A stretch of 64,000 nt of DNA, taken from assembly GCF_013377295.1 (NCBI RefSeq), contig NZ_CP016180.1, positions 806,001 to 870,000 of the forward strand, written 5' to 3'. Position numbers and translations under genes: made by a program. Shown here piece after piece: positions 53,083-60,851 of the stretch (its first letter is position 1; every line of letters starts with the position of its first letter). The notes under the pieces are model-generated. The model was not told where the DNA came from. It ran no database searches and saw nothing but the letters and a program-made list of their open reading frames with translations. This DNA is from Pasteurella skyensis. Lineage in GTDB: Bacteria > Pseudomonadota > Gammaproteobacteria > Enterobacterales > Pasteurellaceae.

Positions 53083-53330
53083 AAAATAAAAAATCCTTTG
53101 AATTAAAAACAACCTTAATATTGCGTATTTGTAACCAGCTGTCAACTATTTTTTTACAAAATGATTGCATTTTAGCAGGGAATAGTGCAAATAATGTTTT
53201 TTAAGTGAGTCTATAGCGGTCAGAACCTGTCTAAAATTTACAAAAAATGAAGCATATTTTACCGTTTAGTTTATTGTAGAATGGGTGTATATATCTACTA
53301 TTTGATTTTTGTACTTTCTTAACGTTTTAA
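53083..53330. promoter_or_regulatory. leu operon promoter region
   Basis: This AT-rich region is upstream of the leader peptide and must hold the leu promoter (reading leftward); I cannot place it firmly. A degenerate uptake-signal element (tagcggtcag, then aaaatttacaaaa) lies at about 53213-53245. No gene is seen. Confidence 0.45.
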
Positions 53331-53488
53331 TTTCTAAGCCATCTACACGATGGTTAACTAGAGATTTTATTTATAAAACCCTTATTTTGCAATATCTGGG
53401 ATGAAAAAATAATAAAAATACCCTTTTTTTTAGTATTTTTATAACTTATTGATAATAAAGTTATTTTAAAATAGATAAAAAAAGGGTA
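53331..53488 (-). CRISPR. Solo type I-F-like CRISPR repeat with leader-like segment, copy 3
   Basis: The 28-nt repeat is at 53331-53358 and identical to copy 1. The leader-like part runs to 53488. It contains IHF consensus TATCAATAAGTTA (53442-53454), bracketed by a perfect 12-bp inverted repeat TACCCTTTTTTT (53419-53430) / AAAAAAAGGGTA (53477-53488). It lies between pdxT and the leu promoter region. No second repeat is seen. Confidence 0.7.
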
Positions 53489-53520
53489 AAATTTTAAAGG
53501 AATTATAATGATAGACATAT

Positions 53521-53550
53521 AAGCCTTACCTTAAAAATAAAGTAAGGCTT
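53521..53550. terminator. Hairpin downstream of pdxT
   Basis: AAGCCTTAC pairs perfectly with GTAAGGCTT, a 9-bp stem, 8 bp past the pdxT stop. T-rich sequence follows on the plus strand, less so on the minus strand, so direction is uncertain. Confidence 0.55.
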
Positions 53551-53557
53551 TTTAATA

Positions 53558-54136
53558 TTAAATCATAGTTAAAAATAGCTTTAAAATATGAGTGTCAGTA
53601 GTTAATTCAGGGTGAAAAGAGCAGGCAAGTAAGTTACCTTGTTTGGCTAAAACAGGTTGTCCATTTACTTTTGCAAGCACTTCTACTTCTGAACTATCAA
53701 CACTGGCAATATAAGGGGCTCGAATAAACACTGCAGGGACAGGCTCACTCATTCCTTTAATATCAAGCTCTGTTTGAAAGCTATCAACTTGACGACCAAA
53801 TGCGTTACGTTGTACCGTTATGTCCATCAAATTAAGGTGTGAAGGTTCTCCTCCCACAATGTTTTTAGCCAATAAAATCATTCCTGCACAAGTCCCAAAT
53901 ATTGGTCGCGTTTTAGCAAAATTTTGCAAAGCCTCGATAAATCCATAGTGACGCATTAATTTACCTATTGCAGTACTTTCACCACCTGGCAAAATAATGG
54001 CATCGAGATCATCAAGTTGTTCAGTACGTTTTATTGCAACACCAACTGCACCAAGCGATTCAACTTGAGCAATGTGTTCAGCTACTGCACCTTGTAATGC
54101 CAATACACCAATCTTTAATTGCGTATTATTTGTCAT
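53558..54136 (-). CDS. pdxT: Pyridoxal 5'-phosphate synthase, glutaminase subunit
   Basis: The 192-residue class I glutaminase supplies ammonia to PdxS. LALQGAVAEH opens the fold, LPGGESTAIGKL binds glutamine, and the triad is Cys83 (FGTCAGMILL), His175 and Glu177 (SFHPELT). It starts 16 bp after pdxS. This is the DXP-independent vitamin B6 route. Confidence 0.96.
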   Translation of the reverse strand: MTNNTQLKIGVLALQGAVAEHIAQVESLGAVGVAIKRTEQLDDLDAIILPGGESTAIGKLMRHYGFIEALQNFAKTRPIFGTCAGMILLAKNIVGGEPSHLNLMDITVQRNAFGRQVDSFQTELDIKGMSEPVPAVFIRAPYIASVDSSEVEVLAKVNGQPVLAKQGNLLACSFHPELTTDTHILKLFLTMI

Positions 54137-54152
54137 TGTATCCTCTTAGGTA

Positions 54153-55043
54153 TTACCAACCACGCTCTTGCATTCTGTCTTCAAGGCTTAATTTTGAAAT
54201 TTCAATTCCTTTCATTGCTTCACCTAAATCTTCTGATAAGCGAGCAATTAAATCAAAGTCTTGGTAATGAGTTGTTGCTTGAACAATTGCTTTCGCAAAT
54301 TTTTCAGGGTTTTCAGATTTGAAAATACCTGAACCCACAAACACACCGTCTGCACCTAATTCCATCATTAAAGCAGCATCAGCAGGGGTTGCAACACCAC
54401 CAGCCGCAAAGTTTACTACAGGTAATTTACCTAATTCTTTGATTTGTAATAATAATTCAAAAGGTGCACCTAATAGTTTTGCTTCTGTCATTAATTCATC
54501 AGTCGTCATTGCAACAACTTTACGCACTTGTGCATTTACTTTACGCATATGACGAACCGCTTCAACGATATTACCAGTACCAGGTTCACCTTTAGTACGT
54601 AACATTGCGGCACCTTCACCAATACGGCGTAACGCTTCACCTAAATCACGGCAACCACAGACGAATGGAACGGTAAATTCACTTTTTAATAAGTGGAACT
54701 CTTCGTCTGCTGGAGTTAAAACTTCACTTTCATCGATGTAATCTACGCCCATAGACTCTAATACACGAGCTTCTGTAATATGACCAATACGAGCTTTTGC
54801 CATTACAGGGATAGAAACAGCTGACATCACCTCTTTTACGATTTTTGGATTAGCCATACGTGCTACACCACCAGCTTTACGAATATCGGATGGCACACGC
54901 TCTAACGCCATAACCGCTACAGCACCTGCTTGTTCTGCGATGCGAGCTTGTTCAGCATTAACAACGTCCATAATTACGCCGCCTTTTTGCATTTGCGCCA
55001 TACCACGTTTTACTAAGTCTGTACCTACGATACTTTGTGTCAT
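54153..55043 (-). CDS. pdxS: Pyridoxal 5'-phosphate synthase, PdxS subunit
   Basis: The 296-residue (beta/alpha)8 enzyme makes PLP from ribose 5-phosphate, glyceraldehyde 3-phosphate and ammonia. The key lysine is Lys83 in [38 protein letters not shown] binds phosphate near 215 (named here in part). Length is typical (about 290-297). GGAGAAAAAAA precedes the ATG. It is divergent from its likely regulator. Confidence 0.96.
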   Translation of the reverse strand: MTQSIVGTDLVKRGMAQMQKGGVIMDVVNAEQARIAEQAGAVAVMALERVPSDIRKAGGVARMANPKIVKEVMSAVSIPVMAKARIGHITEARVLESMGVDYIDESEVLTPADEEFHLLKSEFTVPFVCGCRDLGEALRRIGEGAAMLRTKGEPGTGNIVEAVRHMRKVNAQVRKVVAMTTDELMTEAKLLGAPFELLLQIKELGKLPVVNFAAGGVATPADAALMMELGADGVFVGSGIFKSENPEKFAKAIVQATTHYQDFDLIARLSEDLGEAMKGIEISKLSLEDRMQERGW

Positions 55044-55077
55044 TTTTTTTCTCCTTTGTGAGTTTAGAATAAAAATT

Positions 55078-55162
55078 GTCTGATTGAAAAATCAACTGTA
55101 TTTTTAAACCAAATTGAACTTGTTAAAAGTGTCAGATTTGAATATAATTATAGGGTCAGATT
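55078..55162. promoter_or_regulatory. Candidate PdxR operators: GTCAGATT direct repeats
   Basis: GTCAGATT occurs twice in direct orientation at 55131-55138 and 55155-55162 (24 bp apart), and GTCTGATT once at 55078-55085, in the gap between pdxS and the MocR-type gene. MocR/PdxR regulators usually bind direct repeats in such divergent regions. Role inferred from position and repetition. Confidence 0.55.
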
Positions 55163-55182
55163 GTGTTTTGAGGATAAAATTT

Positions 55183-56601
55183 ATGCAACTTATCGCTTAT
55201 ACTATAAATAAATCAATTTCTGAACCCCTTTATATTCAATTAATTGAACAAATCAAACAGGCTATTCACGAACAACGTTTACAAAAAGGAGATAAATTAC
55301 CCTCAAAGCGCCGTTTGTCACAACATTTACAGATTAGCCAAAATACCATTGAAACCGCCTATTCACAGCTGATGGCAGAAGGGTATATTGAAAGTGTGCC
55401 AAAAGTGGGTTTCTTTGTAAATGTACAGGCGGGAGATACGTTACTTGGCAAGCGGTCAGATCCAAATAAAAATTTGCAAAAAATGGATAACATCATACCG
55501 CTTAGAGGCAAAAAATACCGCTTTGATTTTAATATAAATCGCATTGATAGTCGTCATTTTCCCTTTGAAAAATGGAAAAAACTGAATAAACAGATTTTAA
55601 ATAAAAGCCATTGTGATTTATTGCATTTAAGCGATCCTCAAGGGGACAAAATATTAAGAGAGCAATTGGCAAGCTACTTAAACGCTGCTCGTGGTGTACG
55701 TTGTGATGCTGAGCAAATTATTGTAACCTCAGGGGTTGAACAACTATTACAAATTTTAATGCTTTTGTTTGAAAAAAAACATCAACAAACCTTAATTTAT
55801 GGTATCGAGGCTTTTGGTTATCGAGTAGTAGAAAATATTTTTAAACTGTATAAAAAGCGCTGGGTAAAGCTTCCTTTAGATCCTCAAAGCAAGCGGTTAG
55901 ATGTAAACAATTTTTTGCAAAAAAAGATTGATATTGCTTACCTTACCCCTTCACATCAATATCCTTTTGGTGGTGTACTCGATATTGAACAGCGTCAACA
56001 GCTTTTAGAATGGGTCAAAGCAGAGTCAAGTCGTTATTTGATAGAAGATGACTACGATGGTGAATTTCGTTATCAAGGTAAGCCTATTCCTTCCTTACAA
56101 AGCTTAGATCAAGCAGATAAAGTGATCTATTTTGGTTCATTGTCTAAATTATTAATGCCCGCTATTCGTATCAGTTTTATGGTGTTGCCAAAATCTTTAT
56201 TAAGTGATTATCAACCAATCAAACAGAGTTTTAACTGTTCTGTTTCACGTTTGGATCAGCAAATGGTATCACTCTTTATGCAACAAGGTTTTTTTGAACA
56301 ACATATTAACCGAATACGAAAGCGTTACCGCAACAAAATGGAAAAACTTTGTCGTATTTTAGACTCATATCGCCACAAGATCCGTTATTATGGTGAAAGT
56401 TCAGGTTTTTATTTATTAATCGAATTAATAAAAGATACTCGATCATCAAAAGAATTGATAGAACTAGCTGAGCAGAATAAAATTAAAATTTACCCCATTG
56501 AATGGCAAAATCGACGATTATTTGTAATCGGTTTTGGGGATTTAACGGAAGAGGAGTTAGAAAAAGGAATGGTAATGTTATTAAATAGTTGGGAAATGTA
56601 A
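55183..56601 (+). CDS. pdxR: MocR family regulator of pyridoxine synthesis (PdxR-like)
   Basis: The 472-residue protein has an N-terminal GntR winged helix (LYIQLIEQIKQAIHEQRLQKGDKLPSKRRLSQHLQISQNTIETAY) joined to a fold-type I aminotransferase-like domain. The PLP lysine lies in IYFGSLSKLLMPAIRISF. Such fusions sense PLP and control pdxST. Placement divergent from pdxS supports this. ATG 55183 with AGGA upstream is chosen over an in-frame start at 55114. An uptake-signal pair (55449 and about 55500) lies within the coding region. Confidence 0.9.
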   Translation: MQLIAYTINKSISEPLYIQLIEQIKQAIHEQRLQKGDKLPSKRRLSQHLQISQNTIETAYSQLMAEGYIESVPKVGFFVNVQAGDTLLGKRSDPNKNLQKMDNIIPLRGKKYRFDFNINRIDSRHFPFEKWKKLNKQILNKSHCDLLHLSDPQGDKILREQLASYLNAARGVRCDAEQIIVTSGVEQLLQILMLLFEKKHQQTLIYGIEAFGYRVVENIFKLYKKRWVKLPLDPQSKRLDVNNFLQKKIDIAYLTPSHQYPFGGVLDIEQRQQLLEWVKAESSRYLIEDDYDGEFRYQGKPIPSLQSLDQADKVIYFGSLSKLLMPAIRISFMVLPKSLLSDYQPIKQSFNCSVSRLDQQMVSLFMQQGFFEQHINRIRKRYRNKMEKLCRILDSYRHKIRYYGESSGFYLLIELIKDTRSSKELIELAEQNKIKIYPIEWQNRRLFVIGFGDLTEEELEKGMVMLLNSWEM

Positions 56602-56697
56602 AAATAATTTATGATCGACTCCTGAATTTGCTAAAAGATTAGGAAAGTCCCGAGCAAAGAGCAGAGGACTATATTTACATTTTCTTTATTAATCATA

Positions 56698-57096
56698 TTA
56701 ATAGAAAGAAATATCACATTCATCTAAATCATAACTTTCATCCGTTAGCAAGACTAACTTATTATCTTGAATTTGTGCTAAATCTACATTTAATATTTCT
56801 GCCCCTTGAATAATTTGTTGTCTCCAACCCTCTAAATCACCTTTATAGGATAGACCTTCAAAAACTCTGCCATTTATTGTTGTGATTTTACAGTTTTGCG
56901 TAATAACCCCACCTGATTTACATAATGGTGGGTCAACAGCATCGGTTAATTTATCAAATAATTTTTTTTGAAATTTTCCCTCATTGTCTTCCACGTACCA
57001 AAACTCCCTGAAATCACATTTAATTTTACCAGGAATTTCATTCACATAAGTAAGAGGATCAAATCCCAAAATTTCTTCAAGCGTTTTTGTCATCAT
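56698..57096 (-). CDS. Unknown protein of the immunity-type cluster
   Basis: The 132-residue acidic protein ends YDLDECDISFY and has four Cys, no signal and no membrane span. I recognise no family. AAGGAAAT lies before ATGATG. Small, acidic, single-domain proteins in a row on one strand next to barstar and SMI1/KNR4 genes suggest an immunity protein (inference). Confidence 0.55.
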   Translation of the reverse strand: MMTKTLEEILGFDPLTYVNEIPGKIKCDFREFWYVEDNEGKFQKKLFDKLTDAVDPPLCKSGGVITQNCKITTINGRVFEGLSYKGDLEGWRQQIIQGAEILNVDLAQIQDNKLVLLTDESYDLDECDISFY

Positions 57097-57177
57097 TTAT
57101 TTCCTTTTTGTAAAGTTCAGGGTTTTGTTTTAATTACTTTTTTTATATAACATACTGATTTTTTGATGAAATTTGTA

Positions 57178-57199
57178 GAGGCGTAGCATGCTACGCCTC
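57178..57199. repeat. REP-like palindrome
   Basis: GAGGCGTAGCA pairs with TGCTACGCCTC, a perfect 22-bp palindrome, between two cluster genes. It resembles the palindromes at 3464, 48952 and 50163 in size and GC content. Confidence 0.75.
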
Positions 57200-57216
57200 C
57201 ACGCAAAATATTTAAG

Positions 57217-57534
57217 TTAAACCAAGATTAAATGTATTACTGGCATATTGCCTTTGCTAATATATCTTTTATTAACAGCTTTTATACTACGAAAAAAGGT
57301 ATCAACAATTACTTCATTATGAAGCGGGAAATTCTTTATTTCTAGTTCTAATACTTCATCTATTCCTATTGTTACTTCTAACATACCATCTTGTGGATAA
57401 CGTAAACTAGTTAGGCAATCAATTAGAGCATTGCCATTGTTTCCATAAAAGTCAGGAAAACCAAAACTATCTTTTAGTTGATTGTGCATTTCATCTAATG
57501 AATTTATATTTGTAAAATCTATGGTTAGTTGCAT
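57217..57534 (-). CDS. Barstar family protein
   Basis: The 105-residue protein has the barstar pattern: an N-terminal beta strand, NSLDEMHNQLKDSFGFPDFYGNNGNALIDCLTSL (the PDFYGNN motif with its acidic helix), and a C-terminal strand. Barstars inhibit barnase-type RNases. No barnase-like gene lies next to it, so it is an orphan immunity gene here. Confidence 0.8.
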   Translation of the reverse strand: MQLTIDFTNINSLDEMHNQLKDSFGFPDFYGNNGNALIDCLTSLRYPQDGMLEVTIGIDEVLELEIKNFPLHNEVIVDTFFRSIKAVNKRYISKGNMPVIHLILV

Positions 57535-57637
57535 AAATATTTATTCTCTATCTATTATTTTTGTGAATAAATGTGTGCTTCATAAAAATAACAGAGGTTA
57601 ATAAAGTTAGTAAAATTGATTGTCAGAATTATATTCT

Positions 57638-58126
57638 CTAAGCGGGTTGAAATTCAATCTTTTCAGATGGAAAGTCTTCGGGAAAGGCATCATAGCCAAC
57701 TTCTTTACTCAGTAACAAATATAAAAAATCGACAAAATTATAGGGCGTATGTTGTGCTTCTGGAGAACGGCATTCTATGATAGAAACTGTCCAATCATTG
57801 ATATTTTCAGCTGTTTTCCAAAGCAAGTAATCACCATTATCTGTTTGTCCAAAAGGATATAACCCATTCTTTTCAGGATATACATTAAAATTACAATAAT
57901 CGGGTTGCTCAGTTTTGATAGACTGTAAATCATTGAGTATCAAATCTCGTTGAGTGAAGTCATTTTTAGAAGCATAATTAAAAATACTTAAGAAAAAATC
58001 AATTTGCCCAGAGCCATAAATAGAAATAAATTCAATATAATCGTTGGGTAAGTTTATATTTATATCCATCTTTATATTTTCAACAGGATTATTGAGAATA
58101 GGTAAGATTTTGATTAATTTATTCAT
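57638..58126 (-). CDS. SMI1/KNR4 (SUKH) family protein
   Basis: The 162-residue acidic protein follows the SUKH pattern: LPNDYIEFISIYGSGQIDFFLSIF near residue 26, then GLYPFGQTDNGDYLLWKT near 88 and a C-terminal YNFVDFLYLLL helix. SUKH proteins are common immunity proteins against contact-dependent and polymorphic toxins. No toxin gene is adjacent in the window. Confidence 0.78.
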   Translation of the reverse strand: MNKLIKILPILNNPVENIKMDININLPNDYIEFISIYGSGQIDFFLSIFNYASKNDFTQRDLILNDLQSIKTEQPDYCNFNVYPEKNGLYPFGQTDNGDYLLWKTAENINDWTVSIIECRSPEAQHTPYNFVDFLYLLLSKEVGYDAFPEDFPSEKIEFQPA

Positions 58127-58147
58127 AATTTATTTTCTTTTTAATAT

Positions 58148-58188
58148 GCTTTAACAAGCCATAAATAGTTTTGATTATCTAAATTTGT
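58148..58188 (-). pseudogene. Remnant of a duplicated cluster gene (C-terminal fragment)
   Basis: 41 bp match 59496-59536 inside the 59429-60217 gene at 39 positions. In frame on the minus strand it encodes NLDNQNYLWLVKA and soon a stop, like NLDNQNYLWLVEA in the intact gene. It marks an older duplication whose rest has been lost or replaced. Confidence 0.75.
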
Positions 58189-58221
58189 AAAAAATTAAAA
58201 GTAGTAGGATCAACGTCTTTT

Positions 58222-59043
58222 TTATTCTTTAGTTTTATCTTTAATTTGTGATTGAGCATTTAAGGATGTAACAATTTTCTTTCCTGTTTTAGCTTCAATT
58301 TGTTTGCGAGTATTACCCGCAATTGTTCCACCTTGTTTGGCAATTGCTTTATTTTCATTGAAGTTATTCGGTTGTTTTTCCTTGCTAATTTCTGTTGTTG
58401 TCGCTTCAGCAAGCATATTAAGTACTAATTCCATATTAGTCATATTATCTCGTAAATTTTCTTTTTTAAGCCCTTTCAAATTTTTATAGCTTTTAACAGT
58501 ATTTCCACTCCAAGCTTTGGTAATTTCATCGGTAAGAATAGCGTATTCAGTGCCTTTTTGTACACCTCTGTTTTCCCATTCATCGGTTAACTCTTTACGA
58601 ATTTCAATACTTTTTAAACGCTGATTGATCCAACTTCTGCTATAACCTTTTTTAAGGTAGGTTTCCATTAAACGATCAATACCAATTTCAGGATCTTCGA
58701 GTTCTTCAATACGCTCATAACCCACTTTTGCTAACCATTGTTTAAAAGGTTCAGCTTTAGGAGAAGGGATAGATTGAATAAGTCGTAGTAATTGCTCGGT
58801 ATTTGCTACGTCTGTAAGACGCATTTTTTTATCAGTAGAAAGCATTTTCAACTGTACGATATTTTCGTACACTTCACTTCCTTCCTTTTTGAGTTTAATT
58901 TTTAAATCACTCCAATATCTTCTAGGATTATCAGAACCAGTCAAAACTTCAATAACATCAATAATAGAAAAATACCATTTTTCTTCATCATTATTCCAAT
59001 GGGTACGAACTTGTTTTTGTTCAAACAGTTTGATTTCTTTCAT
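58222..59043 (-). CDS. Bro-N domain protein (phage antirepressor / DinD-like)
   Basis: The 273-residue protein has an N-terminal Bro-N domain (VRTHWNNDEEKWYFSIIDVIEVLTGSDNPRRYWSDLKIKL), then a conserved helical part (SPKAEPFKQWLAKVGYERIEELEDP) and a C-terminus AKQGGTIAGNTRKQIEAKTGKKIV. Relatives are phage antirepressors and damage-inducible proteins. ATG 59043 is used; the frame could extend to 59118 but the extra part is unlike the family. A LexA-box match lies 78 bp upstream, suggesting SOS control. Confidence 0.85.
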   Translation of the reverse strand: MKEIKLFEQKQVRTHWNNDEEKWYFSIIDVIEVLTGSDNPRRYWSDLKIKLKKEGSEVYENIVQLKMLSTDKKMRLTDVANTEQLLRLIQSIPSPKAEPFKQWLAKVGYERIEELEDPEIGIDRLMETYLKKGYSRSWINQRLKSIEIRKELTDEWENRGVQKGTEYAILTDEITKAWSGNTVKSYKNLKGLKKENLRDNMTNMELVLNMLAEATTTEISKEKQPNNFNENKAIAKQGGTIAGNTRKQIEAKTGKKIVTSLNAQSQIKDKTKE

Positions 59044-59120
59044 TTTATTCTCTTTTTTGAATTTGAAATAAGTGGTTATTTTTATAATAAAAATTTTGCA
59101 AAATATAATACGTAGCAATA

Positions 59121-59136
59121 CTGTTTTTAATTACAG
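59121..59136 (-). promoter_or_regulatory. Candidate LexA (SOS) box upstream of the Bro-N gene
   Basis: CTGT-TTTTAATT-ACAG matches the CTGT-N8-ACAG consensus exactly, with TA before CTGT. It lies 78 bp before the Bro-N ATG in the promoter position. Motif-based call. Confidence 0.65.
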
Positions 59137-59194
59137 ATGTATAAAAACACATTGTAACATGATTTTTATTTTTTACTGATATTTACTTTAATTT

Positions 59195-59210
59195 TGCGAT
59201 CGAGATCACA
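59195..59210. promoter_or_regulatory. Candidate CRP-S (Sxy-dependent CRP) site
   Basis: TGCGA-tcgaga-TCACA, preceded by TTT, fits CRP-S sites of Pasteurellaceae competence genes (TTTTGCGATC left half) with a CRP-N-like right half. It lies 59 bp from the LexA box and 152 bp before the Bro-N start. No competence gene follows on the plus strand in the next 1 kb. Confidence 0.5.
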
Positions 59211-59273
59211 GATTGGTTTTATGCAAAGGGAGTTGAATGAATATGGCAAATAGTGTTTACAATAAATAGATAG

Positions 59274-59319
59274 GAAACTCAAAAAGCCGTTGATTATCGC
59301 AGTCTAAGATGATGAAAAT
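59274..59319. repeat. Duplicated fragment of the serC upstream region
   Basis: About 46 bp (core ttgattatc-cagtctaagatgat) match 60758-60804 just before serC, with several mismatches. Its presence 1.5 kb away, on the far side of two immunity-type genes, shows that this block was duplicated or inserted next to serC. Confidence 0.75.
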
Positions 59320-59428
59320 TGCTGAACTGGAATAATTTATTTCCTTTATCTCTTCCATGTTACACTTGAATATCTTCTACTTCGATAAGAGAATATCCTT
59401 TTTCTAACATTATTTTTCTTATTAAATT
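59320..59428. other. Remainder of the Bro-N upstream gap
   Basis: The gap 59044-59428 (385 bp) holds the LexA box, the CRP-S-like site and the serC-upstream duplicate. In this last part I see no gene or clear signal. Confidence 0.4.
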
Positions 59429-60217
59429 TTATACACTGGCAGAAATCAAAATTCTTTCTTTACTTAAAACCGCATTAATTCGCTTTAACTCTGATGCTTC
59501 AACAAGCCATAAATAGTTTTGATTATCCAAATTTGTGATTTTTCCATTTTTGTTATTGGATAAAATCCACGCTTTTAATGTGAGTTGAGAAAGAGGGAAA
59601 TTCAGATGATTGTCGTTTAATATATTTATAGGATACACCATTCTCAATTGATTGAAATATAACGGCGTTTCATCAGTGCGAGAGGGGAGTTGATCGCACC
59701 ATTCATAAGGCAGTTCGTTGTTATATAGGGTTTCAACACCTAGTCCTAAAGTGTAGCTAAAAGCCTCAAACATACTGCCATATAATTGGTAACCAATACC
59801 ATATACAATATGGGTTTTAGCGGAAATAGTGGTTAAAAAATGAATTATCTTTTCACTTTCTAGGGTTGAAATATTATCAAGAAACTGAATTTCGATATAA
59901 TTCATCTCTTCCCCAACTACGGATTGTTTGTCAAAAAACGCAAATCCCACATCCCATAATCTATCGGTTGAAGAATATAATAGTCTAAAATTATCAATCA
60001 GATTATTATCTATTTGATATTGCAACTCTTCTAAACTGGCTTCTATTTCAGACACTGTTTCCCCTTGGCTATCTGAAGAATGAGATTGCATATAAGAAAT
60101 ATGATTTGGAACGATATTGAATAGATTAAAAAAATGATGAGCAAACTGATAAATGGTTTTTATCGGAAGCGTATTTAAGTCATATAATGTAATGCCATTA
60201 ATTTTTTGTTTCATCAT
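59429..60217 (-). CDS. Unknown protein of the immunity-type cluster
   Basis: The 262-residue soluble protein has a central hydrophobic-aromatic stretch (TTISAKTHIVYGIGYQLYG) and ends NYLWLVEASELKRINAVLSK. No family is recognised with confidence. A 41-bp copy of its 3' part survives at 58148-58188. AAGGAAAAATG overlaps the start. It follows the small SUKH-like gene by 9 bp, so both share a transcript. Immunity role is inferred from context. Confidence 0.6.
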   Translation of the reverse strand: MMKQKINGITLYDLNTLPIKTIYQFAHHFFNLFNIVPNHISYMQSHSSDSQGETVSEIEASLEELQYQIDNNLIDNFRLLYSSTDRLWDVGFAFFDKQSVVGEEMNYIEIQFLDNISTLESEKIIHFLTTISAKTHIVYGIGYQLYGSMFEAFSYTLGLGVETLYNNELPYEWCDQLPSRTDETPLYFNQLRMVYPINILNDNHLNFPLSQLTLKAWILSNNKNGKITNLDNQNYLWLVEASELKRINAVLSKERILISASV

Positions 60218-60226
60218 TTTTCCTTT

Positions 60227-60607
60227 TTAGGCTAATTTTAAAAGAAAGTTATCTAAATTATCGCCTTCTAACTCAAAGCAGCCAAAGTCCATATCATAAT
60301 AATAGATTAATCCGTAATTTTCTACACCATATCCGATACAAAAAACTTGATTCCCCCCCATTGCAACAAGAAAGGGTAACAGGTTGTCTATTTCCATATA
60401 AGGCGCAAAATTAGTTAATACTGCTTCATATTCATCATCAGGAATTACTTCTGAAATTACAATTTTATCTTCTGGAATTTCTGTGTTTAAGTTTTTATAA
60501 CAAGAAGTTAGCAATACTTTATTTTCAAGTAATACAGTATTATTTATTTTATCTTTTAGTAAGAGGGTAATTTTTTGGTAGTTGTCCATTGTGAACTCTT
60601 TTTTCAT
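60227..60607 (-). CDS. SMI1/KNR4-like (SUKH superfamily) protein
   Basis: The 126-residue acidic protein has a C-terminal half typical of SUKH proteins: LLPFLVAMGGNQVFCIGYG near 77, then LIYYYDMDFGCFELEGDNLDNFLLKL. The N-terminus is shorter than usual. The start may be the Met seven codons in. As an immunity-type gene it has no partner toxin nearby. Confidence 0.68.
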   Translation of the reverse strand: MKKEFTMDNYQKITLLLKDKINNTVLLENKVLLTSCYKNLNTEIPEDKIVISEVIPDDEYEAVLTNFAPYMEIDNLLPFLVAMGGNQVFCIGYGVENYGLIYYYDMDFGCFELEGDNLDNFLLKLA

Positions 60608-60851
60608 TTTTAGTTTTGATATTACACTATATTATCATCGTATCCCTATAAAACAAGCGGGTACATTAATTCAAAAATTTGCAAATTAAATCTCCAGTGT
60701 AAATTGATTGATAAATCAATAGTTAAAAGTGTCTGGCTTTCTTGATTGAAAACGAATGAAACACAAAAAGGCATTGATTATCCCAGTCTAAGATGATAAA
60801 AATAGACTATCTTTTATAACAAAACATTTATAGAAAATAAAGAGAGCAAAT
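60608..60851. promoter_or_regulatory. serC upstream region (244 bp)
   Basis: It holds a degenerate uptake signal (acaagcggg, about 60653, then caaaaatttgcaaatt), an imperfect palindrome attgattgataaatcaat, and the segment duplicated at 59274-59319. The serC promoter should be here but is not placed. AGAGAG lies at the ribosome-site position. Confidence 0.5.

Noticed and set aside
57217-57534. Barnase-barstar toxin-antitoxin pair
   Set aside because: No barnase-like RNase is encoded on either side; the neighbours are a SUKH protein and an unknown acidic protein.
59221-59270. Short competence gene downstream of the CRP-S-like site
   Set aside because: The plus-strand frame after the site is closed within about ten codons, so no gene can be supported.
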